Below are positions 55,852 to 64,000 of a DNA stretch of 64,000 nt, piece by piece; the first letter of the stretch is position 1; every line of letters begins with the position of its first letter. The position numbers and the translations under genes were made by a program. This DNA comes from Cryptomeria japonica. Lineage: Eukaryota > Streptophyta > Pinopsida > Cupressales > Cupressaceae. Under the pieces are notes generated by a model, which saw only the letters and a program-made list of their open reading frames with translations, was not told where the DNA came from and did no database searches. The stretch covers positions 556,289,136 to 556,353,135 of the forward strand of contig NC_081413.1 of the NCBI RefSeq assembly GCF_030272615.1. Direction: 5' to 3'.

Positions 55852-56991
55852 CTTAGTCTCTTTTTCTAACATCATTTTTCATTTTTCATTTTTGTTGTCA
55901 AGTTGCAAATCAAACTTACGATGACTACATGTCGAAATCGCGTATACAAATCTTTATATCGTGTCTATGTTTTGTCTAAGTTTTATGTTTTACAGGATCA
56001 CCAAAATCGCACATGTGCACCATCTTTCCGCATCTACAAGTGATATTTTTGCATCTGTGTATCTTTTTTTTTTCATGTCTAGGTTTTTGGATGTGACAAC
56101 ATTCTGCATTTCATTTCGCGTCTATGTTTAATCTTTCTATGTCTGTGTATAACAAATTTGCGTATCTGATCTTTTATATCATGTATATGCCAGTTTATGT
56201 CATGTATTTGATAGTTATTATTGTGTATATGATCTATCTTGTTGTGTATTTAGTCTTTGGGATTTTGCAGGTTGTAGGTTCTCAGTCTAGGTCTTTTTGC
56301 ATTTCTGTCAAGTATAATTGCATTTGTGTTTTTTGCATTCACTTTTTGTCATTTGTTTAGGTTGGATTTTCCAGATTTGATTTAGCTTTTTGTCCTAACC
56401 CCTTTGTGACTCTTAGTGCATATTTTTTATTTGTTGTTGCATATTTGAGCAAAAACTGAGATTTGCATATCAACTGTGAAAACGCATATATGGACTCTAA
56501 AACTGTGTATAAGTGGAATTTTGACACATTTGTGAACTCATTTTGTGTCTGTGTTCTGAGATCATAAGAGCTTCTAAGGAAGATTCTATAGGACATCCAT
56601 ATTAGGTCAATCATTAGCTGGCCCGACTTTTCATACATTTTCAGACATCATTTGTAGTCTTCCATCAATGCTTTTCCAACTAGAGTCAAAAGGTTGTTTA
56701 GTAGTCCTCATCTTATCTTGCAAACACATTACCTCACATCACTAAGTGGTTCCTACATCAAATATCATCTTGGGTACCATTTGGCTATCTTTAGTTATGA
56801 TAAACTTACCTCATTAAGAGCTTATCATCTCTTTGGAAGCCACACCTTGCTTTATATTATCAAATTTATTTTGGACTCGCACTTTTAGGAAATTGCAAGA
56901 TAACCCTAGATTCTCTTTTCATTCCACAATCCTCTTGGTCTTCTATAGTCTTCATATTTGTCTCATCCTCCATTTTAGCCAAGGTTAGTTC
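55852..56991 (+). mobile_element. Leader of element D
   Basis: Contains several CGCGTCTATG/GCATCTGTGT/CGTGTCTATG words at 55930-56540, matching the B leader arrays in element orientation, and from about 56640 a stretch aligned to the B leader. No gene recognised. Confidence 0.65.
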
Positions 56992-58290
56992 ATGGTTGAA
57001 ACTCATTCATAAAGGATTAAAAGAGAAGATGAATAAGCTCTAAGATCTCTCAACATGAGTACATATGAGTTTGATGGAGATGAATTTTATAGCCCAAAGA
57101 TCTTTGATAATCACAGTAATCCACTGAAGAATGAAAATGACAATGAGTCCATTGCAACTACAGATATTCAAGACACATTATCTAATGTGCAATTCAATAT
57201 ATTTATTGAGGAAATCATGAGATGCAATCTCCAATACCTTATACAAGTGTTTCAACAAAGTGGTGCAAGACTACCCCATGACTTTGATGTGTCACAAATT
57301 TGGAGGAAAATCCCAATCAACTTAATGCAAATCCTAGTGATAATGATGGTGGTAATAGAAGAGAATGTCTCATGCCTGAGTCACCCTCATCCTTGTTTCA
57401 AAGACCTGATGTAACTAATACGCATGCCTATACCAATGATGTTAGAAACACACATGAGCAACCTTGTGCTCATTTTTTTGTAGGGCGAAGGAATACTAGT
57501 GCATATACCCAACAAGAGAACATGCATTATCATGACAATACCTATGCAAGGAGACCCCATGTTAGATTTGGGGGCAAAAATCAAGTTCATACCTACAATA
57601 ACAATTTTTCTTATGGTCATGATACATACAATCACCCTAGGTCTAGTGCTCCTCATCATAATACCATACCCCTACAATACCAACAATTATGTTCCTCCTC
57701 CATATGAGTATATCTATGACCAATATCACCCTTACATGCATTATATCCCTCCACCTCTACCCAATGGCTTAGGCATGGCAATACCTCAAAGAGACAAGGA
57801 ACCACCTAGTGACAAATTGCAACAACAGATTAAGGATTTGCAACAACAAATGGCAAGTATGAAAATACCAGCAAAGGACTACACAATCAATGACATATGT
57901 CCTTATCCATATGATAAAAGAATACCAATGCTCCATTTTGTGACACCTAATTTTTACAAGTATAGAGGAAAGAGAGATCCCAAGGAAAACATTAGAGAGT
58001 TTTTCACGACTTGCATAGAAGTGGCAAGAGAAGAATCCTATTCGATGAGATTAATTCCACAAAGTTTAGGTGGACAAGACATGGAATGGTTTTCACAACT
58101 TCCACCTGGGATCAAGTCATGGGGTGAATTAGTAGAGGCCTTTATACAACACTTCTCATACAACATTGAAATAGATGTTCTAGTGACTACCTTATGCAAT
58201 ACAAAGCAGAAAAATAGGGAATCCTTTGCGTCATTCTTACAACGACGGAGAAGTTTGGCTAGTTGTTTCTCTTGACAAATCCCACAAAAA
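56992..58290 (+). pseudogene. Gag of element D (broken)
   Basis: Starts at the ATG matching the B gag start (MVETHS-stop). Readable pieces at 57055-57330 (MSTYEFDGDEFYS), 57300-57707 and 57660-58275 show frameshifts near 57310 and 57680. The gag domain is clear: GKRDPKENIREFFTTCIEVA, MRLIPQSLGGQDMEWF, FIQHFSYNIEIDV. Confidence 0.85.
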
Positions 58291-58293
58291 CAA

Positions 58294-61200
58294 ATGGTTG
58301 AAATGTTTACCCAAAATGTCAATAAGGATATTAGATATGGACTAAGAATGACATGTTTGTCTACCTTTAAGGACCTAATTAAAAAAAAATTAATAGTGGG
58401 GAAAGTCCTTATTAAGCAAGGTACCATCAAACTATTTAAGGACAATAAAGATGATTCTAATGGGAAATATAAGCCCCAATTTCGAAATAAAAACAATAAT
58501 ATCGTTAATGATGGGGTAGTGGATGCTAATGTGGTTAAACAAAAGTTAACTTTCCCTAGTGCAAGTTCATCCAACAATAAAGTAAACACTCAAAGGACAT
58601 CAAGACCACCAAGAAAGTACACTCCATTAGGAGAACCAATTGAAACCTCATTGAAAAAATTGGTTGCAAACAAGATTATTACATTACTAGATAATCAACC
58701 ATTTGAACCTAAGGTAAAGTAATCATGGTGGAATGACAATGAATTTTGCGAGTATCACAAGAGCAAAGGTCATAAGACTAGTAATTGTCACATATTGAAG
58801 AATCTCATCCAAGATCTTATTGACAACAACACAATAGAAGTTGATGGTCACACTTCCAATGAAGAGCATACAATGTTTAAGGAACCATTCCCAAACTATG
58901 ATAAGGGAAAATCCCTTAATATAGACAACAATGTTAATTATACTACCGCGTCCTATGATTATATCATCAACCATATTTCTGAAATGGACTACCATGTGTC
59001 TACAATAATTATCAAGGACAAAAACCCTAAGGGTACTACTCAAAGGGGTAAAGTTATTTTATAGGGCATTGAACCATTGTCTTCATCATTTGACAACAAA
59101 ACCCTTGAATGCAATGTTACTACTTGAAGCAGTAAAGCTACCTTACAAGGTGTTCCATCCAAGACAACAACTTCACCATCTACCAAGAATGAGTATGACC
59201 TTGTAGACCAGTTAGGGAAGATGCCCACCCTTATTTCCATCCTTGATCTTTTGCGCATTTCACCCTCACATAAGGCCATTCTAGACAAAATCTTGAGAGA
59301 GACATCTATTCCTACTGATTTCAATGTGGGCTAGTTTCAAGCCATGGTGGGATACCTTTCCACCTTGCATTGCCTTACATTCATAAAATTCAATGATGTA
59401 TCTCCACGTCAACCGCACAATACACCACTTCACATTTAAGCTTTCCTCCATAAAAATTGCATAAAATGAGTCTTGATAGATGGAGGAGAAGGTCTCAATA
59501 TTTGTACATTGAAAAGTATCTTACAATTGGGATACTCTAAACAAGTTGTGGATTCTAGAAACAAGATCACTATAAGGCATGTGATGATGAAGAATGCCCC
59601 TCGAAAGGAACAGTCACCCTACCTCTAAGAATGGGTCCAATAATAAAGGATGTGGTTTGCCAAGTCCTTGACCTTGATCTCACAAATATTATACTTTTGG
59701 GATGACCATGGATACATGAAATGAGAGTAGTACCTTCAGCATATCACTAATGTATCAAGTTTCTACATAATGGAGTTGAAGTGACAATCAAAGGTGATCC
59801 AAATCCATACATATATTGTAACAATCTTTGACCAAGACTTGAAACAATAGTCCCAATCAATCAAGAGTCTGCTCCATCTTCAACATATGTTGATCCAAAA
59901 TCACTGAAAGTCTCCACTTCAAAACAAGCAGAGATTAAAGGAAAATACAAAGACAAAGGCATATGAGAATATAACTTGAATCAAACCATGTATATAATAC
60001 AATTGATGGACTCTCCTAAGAACTATGGAAGACCACATCCTTCAAGATAAATATCAACAATTATTATCAAATGGGATCCCACTACCTTCAAGAAATGGGG
60101 TGAAATGGAAGAAGAGGACATCTACAAGATTCTCTATAAGGAACCTGAAGAAGAACCTAATCAAGACCACATCACAATACCAATTGAGAATTATGGAAAA
60201 GGATTTAAGTTCTTACAAAAGATGGGATATGATAGAAAAGGCCCTCTCAACCTACAAAAGAAAGGTATTGTAGAATTGTTGCAACCAAAGCTAGTACCAA
60301 ATAAATAACAAATGAAAGGACTTGGTTTTGCACCATTGAGATTACATGGTTGAGATTCCCAAGCAACATCACAAATCTTTCGTCTCGCTTCCACTAATGA
60401 CCAACAACAAGAGAGACACTATTCTATAGATTCAAATGAATGGGAATGGGGTTCTAACAAATCATCTAGAGATTATATGAGCTTTTAGAAACTTTCAAAG
60501 AACCCGACGAACCCACTGAAGAAGAGAAATTTAGAGCACTATTTAGAGTTGGTCAAGTAGCATAATCTAGTTCTACATGTCAAGAAAAGAAATATAGTGG
60601 TGAGCCATAGATAAATGTTTTTGGAATCCCACATCCTCTACATCTCAAGGCTCTAGGTGAAAACCTTGAAAAGTCAAGACTCTCGTTGCTAAGTGTCCTT
60701 CTAGTGATGTTGATTTAGATTCGTTTATGATTGAGACTAATGAGGAGAGTACCACTGATAACCCTGATGACTGCATTGAAAAAACCAAAGATTCTTCTGT
60801 CTTTACCCTTACACCTGCTAACTTTGAACATATTGATGGCCTTGCCATCATCCACCCACAACTTATTGATTAGGACCAACAAGGGACTCCACAACTTGAT
60901 ACATTACAAAAGGATGAGGCCTTCATTGACTACCTTGGAATAAGAGATGATCTTCCTCTTGGGAACCATAAAGTAGGATACATTATTGAACTTAATAGTG
61001 TGGCATATTTTGGAGAGAGTGCCGAACCTTCCAATTGCAAAAATATAAAAATAAAATCAAATAATGGGTCTTTTAGTGAAAATCACATTATGGCACTTTC
61101 TGACCCCAAAAAAGTAAAAATAAATGACACATCTGATAGTGAAAACCTCTTTGAGGCACTTGAGGATGGAAATTTTGATAGTCTCACCCCTGGCATGATA

Positions 61201-62300
61201 TGAAGAAAAGACATCTATGTTGATCAAATAAACCATTAAGACAAATATTGACACAAAAGAAGTATCAAATAATATCTTCCTTGCACAGTCATTAATAAAA
61301 ATTGAGAGGCCAAATTTCACAAAGTTCTTCGCAGAAAGACAAATCAATTTTGCATGGTCATACACAAATATACCTGGATTAGATCTTGATTTTGTTATGC
61401 ATCACTTAACATTTACTCTAGGCGCTAAACCAGTCAAACATAAGTTGCACAAGATGCATCCACAGGTGGCATTATTAGTAAAAGTTGAGCTTGAAATATA
61501 ATTGGACATTAGCTTCATCAAACCAATTGACTATAGTGAGTGAATTTCCAATATTGTACCTATCAGAAAACCAGATAGAAGCATCAAAATATGCACAAAT
61601 TTCAAAGAAATCAACAAAGCTTTTCCCAAAGATGACTTTCCTCTACCAAACATCAATATAATCATCGATCTCACAATATGCCATACAATGTTATCACTTA
61701 TGGATGGATTCTCCAGATAAAATCATATTAAGATAGCACTTGAAGATTAACACAAGACAACATTCACATGTCCTTGGGGTACCTTTTGTTGGAACATTAT
61801 GCCCTTTGGATTAAAGAATGCAGGTGCCACATATCAGAGAGCCATGACCATAATATTTCATGATCTCATGCATGTTAGTATGGAAGACTATGTAGATGAC
61901 CTTTTGGGAAAATTAGTTACTAGGGAAGAACATTTGGACATCCTATCAATGGTCTTCAATTTCTTGGAAAGGTACAAAGTCAAATTGAATATGAAGAAGT
62001 GTGTATTTGGGGCATGATCTCTGGGAAACTCCTAGGATACATTATCTCACAATGAGGTATTGAAGCAGATCTAACAAAAGTTAGAGCTATTTTAGAGATG
62101 CCTCCTCCTAAGAACATTAGTCAACTCAAGTCATTGCAAGGAAGACTCTAATTAATCCACAGATTCATAGCGCAACTCATAAATAAGTGTCATCCATTTC
62201 AGCACTTGCTTCACAAAAACATCAAATTTAATTGAGATGACAAATGTCAACAAGATTTTCAAATTATCAAAGACTATCTCTTGAATCCACTAGTAAAAGA
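58294..62300 (+). pseudogene. Pol of element D: zinc knuckle, protease, G-patch, RT, RNaseH start (broken)
   Basis: In order: KQMVEMFTQNVNKDI (as after the gag stop of B), FCEYHKSKGHKTSNCHILK (about 58745-58800), VLIDGGEGLNICTL (about 59470), G-patch YGKGFKFLQKMGYDRKGP (about 60190), acidic region with FEHIDGLAIIHPQLID, RT with RKPDRSIKICTNF, LLSLMDGFS, NIMPFGLKNAGATYQRAM and YVDDLLGKL (61560-61920), and KDYLLNP at the truncation. YVDD is intact here although the frame is not. Stops are frequent. Confidence 0.86.
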
Positions 62301-63349
62301 TTCCCAGCCCAACTCTAACCAAATCTGATCCAAACCACCTACTTGTTTTGCTGATAAGTCTTTGGCTAGCGTATGTTGAGTGGGGGTTTGACTAATTCTT
62401 TGTTTTGTTTGGGTTATTTAGAGTTTTTGGATAATGTTTTGAATGTTAAGTGAAAGAAATAGTTGATACAACATAGAATAATGCATAACACATTAAGAAG
62501 GCAATTAAGATATCTTTCTTTCACTTAAAAAGACTAATGTAAATACCTTTAAATTGAGCATTAAAGTCCGATACAAATTTTCAGTAGATACAATGTAAGA
62601 AATCAGCTCTAATATTAGCTACAACTCCAAATAGACCTTAGGGTTTGATACCCTTGTTTCCAAAATAGAGCGATTGGTTGAGAATAAGCTGGAAATGACT
62701 GGTGATGACCTCTAGAAGGTTTGCCCTATAATTAATTGATGGAAACCTGCTCTCAAACTGATAAATCTGGACTAAAATCCCCAATAAAGGCTGCCAAATG
62801 CACATTGAAGCTAAATACTGATGTAACATGTCACCAAGAGAGACGAGTTTTTGTCCAAATCTCTAAATTCTTCTAGAAGTTTGCATTCTTGGAAGCTCCA
62901 AGTTGTTGAAACCCTTAAGCCTGCTACTAGTCTGAAAATTAGAAGCATAAGAATGAATCCAAACGATAGGCAAAAGGTCTTTTTATCTATTTTGGGGTTA
63001 CTATTTGGCCTTTAATTCATAAAATATCCTTGAGGGTCTAATTTCTCATTGTGAACTTGTCCCCCTTTTAAAAACAACTTAAGTTACTAGGATGGGGGAC
63101 ACTTTTCACCATTCCTCTTATGTTTCTTTGTTACTATTCACTTTTTACTATTCCCTTAAGGCCAACTTTAATATTTCAATTTTAACCATTGATTCAACCC
63201 CAAAACTGCAATCTAATAGGCTCGTAAAGCTCCCTATTGATCTCCACAACCCCTGGTTGGGTCCCCTCTCCACTCCACTGGCCTACAGGAACCCAATGAT
63301 AGGCCAATCCCTACTCATCTGCCTATCACCTAGGAAGGGGACATTACAA
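62301..63349 (-). mobile_element. LTR of another retrotransposon family (F), interrupting element D
   Basis: On the minus strand the LTR starts TGTAATGTCCCCTTCCTAGG at 63349. Just outside it, GAGTTGGGAGGAT at 63350-63362 looks like a polypurine tract. This makes it the 3' LTR of an element extending to the right. The left limit is set only by loss of homology of element D, and no target duplication could be verified. Confidence 0.5.
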
Positions 63350-64000
63350 TCCTCCCAACTCGAGATTGCTTACCCTTAAGAAAACACCAAGCAACCCCGT
63401 TTCTCCACTCTGATAGAAATACCATAGACCAAAATCTATGAAGCAATAATGTGGAATGCATGCAAATAACCAATCAATACTCGGATCCCATATCCAAATT
63501 TAGAACTTGTTGTAAGAGATGAAGAAGAAGTTTGTCAACCAATCACCCTATAGTAACCATCCATGTATGTGGGACATCAAGACAATGTGAGGATGAACTC
63601 TCATTTGCCAAATAATCAACACAAATGGCCACCAACCCTGATTATCATAACTCTGATCAACAACATAGATGATATCAAGCATGTCATCAAGAATTGCCAA
63701 AATAAATACCCCTCAACGTTCTGAGAATGAATCGTTGATGTAGTCAATGCAAAATCAGGAAGTTCTATATGATTCCAACTAGGACAACCTTTAGTCAATA
63801 AAAAATTAAGTGATATGAAGTCACCAATCAACAGGATATTGCTGCCATATCAAAAAAATCATGAGACAACCCCATAAAGAAAAAATGTGTGTCATTAATG
63901 CTCATTAAAGACAACTCTTGAGTGGTTGGCCCTCTAAGAGAGTCATCAATCAAACCATTATCACCATCATGAGAATGATCAAATACCTCAATTGTGTAGT
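63350..64000 (-). mobile_element. Internal 3' region of element F
   Basis: Continues to the window end. No recognisable domain; open frames are short. Confidence 0.35.

Larger units (their letters stand above)
55215..62300 (+). mobile_element. Element D: decayed Tat/Ogre element, same subfamily as B
   Basis: 5' LTR, PBS remnant, leader, gag, protease, G-patch, RT and the first part of RNaseH in plus orientation. LTR, leader and coding sequence align with B on its own strand. The element ends abruptly near 62300 inside the RNaseH (DYLLNPL...) where another LTR begins. Many stops and frameshifts, so it is older than B. Confidence 0.88.

Overview
The window looks like plant nuclear DNA from a large, repeat-rich genome, most probably a conifer or other gymnosperm. 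The evidence is one plant-type host gene, AT-rich spacer, and about 50 kb of nested LTR retrotransposons with decaying CAG/CG sites. The gymnosperm assignment is inference; a large-genome angiosperm cannot be excluded from sequence alone.

Layout. 1-1521 holds two LTR remnants: a Ty3/gypsy LTR (+) and a Ty1/copia LTR with its polypurine tract. 1522-6578 is spacer with small tandem duplications and one hammerhead-like motif. 6579-8021 (-) is the only convincing host gene, a HARBI1/ALP1-like protein domesticated from a PIF/Harbinger transposase, with a CpG-rich stretch behind its start. 8641-11945 is spacer with a (TC)78 microsatellite and two copies of a small perfect hairpin.

12277-42106 is a nested pair of Tat/Ogre-lineage Ty3/gypsy elements, both on the minus strand. 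The older one (called A) has its 3' LTR at 12277-13698, coding remains at 31911-39760 and a truncated 5' LTR at 41631-42106. A younger 16,072-bp element (called B, 15551-31622) sits in its 3' region with an ATGAG target duplication. B has LTRs differing by 8 substitutions plus one 15-bp indel, a PBS, a PPT, and gag-PR-RT-RNaseH-archaeal RNaseH-INT in one frame broken by a few point mutations. The shared LTR segment of A differs at roughly 27 of about 475 positions, so the relative ages fit the nesting.

The most interesting part is B's 3' region (16328-21130). It holds a separate gene on the opposite (+) strand coding for a plant mobile domain (PMD) protein. It has a TATA-like box, a short first exon, a 785-nt intron with good splice signals and preserved reading frame, and a long second exon. 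The intron contains an array of about twelve ACGT-type motifs and an array of seven hairpins whose stems covary. Almost all stops in this gene are TAG, as expected from deamination of methylated CAG.

42107-64000 is further repeats: a polyadenylated-looking retropseudogene (-); a TATATG/TG microsatellite block; a 4.2-kb copia-type element coding only for gag-protease plus an acidic extension (-, 44926-49116, TSD ATACC); an L1-type LINE (-, 49122 to about 55070); a decayed Tat element of the same subfamily as B (+, about 55215-62300); and an LTR of another family that cuts it off (-, about 62301-63349).
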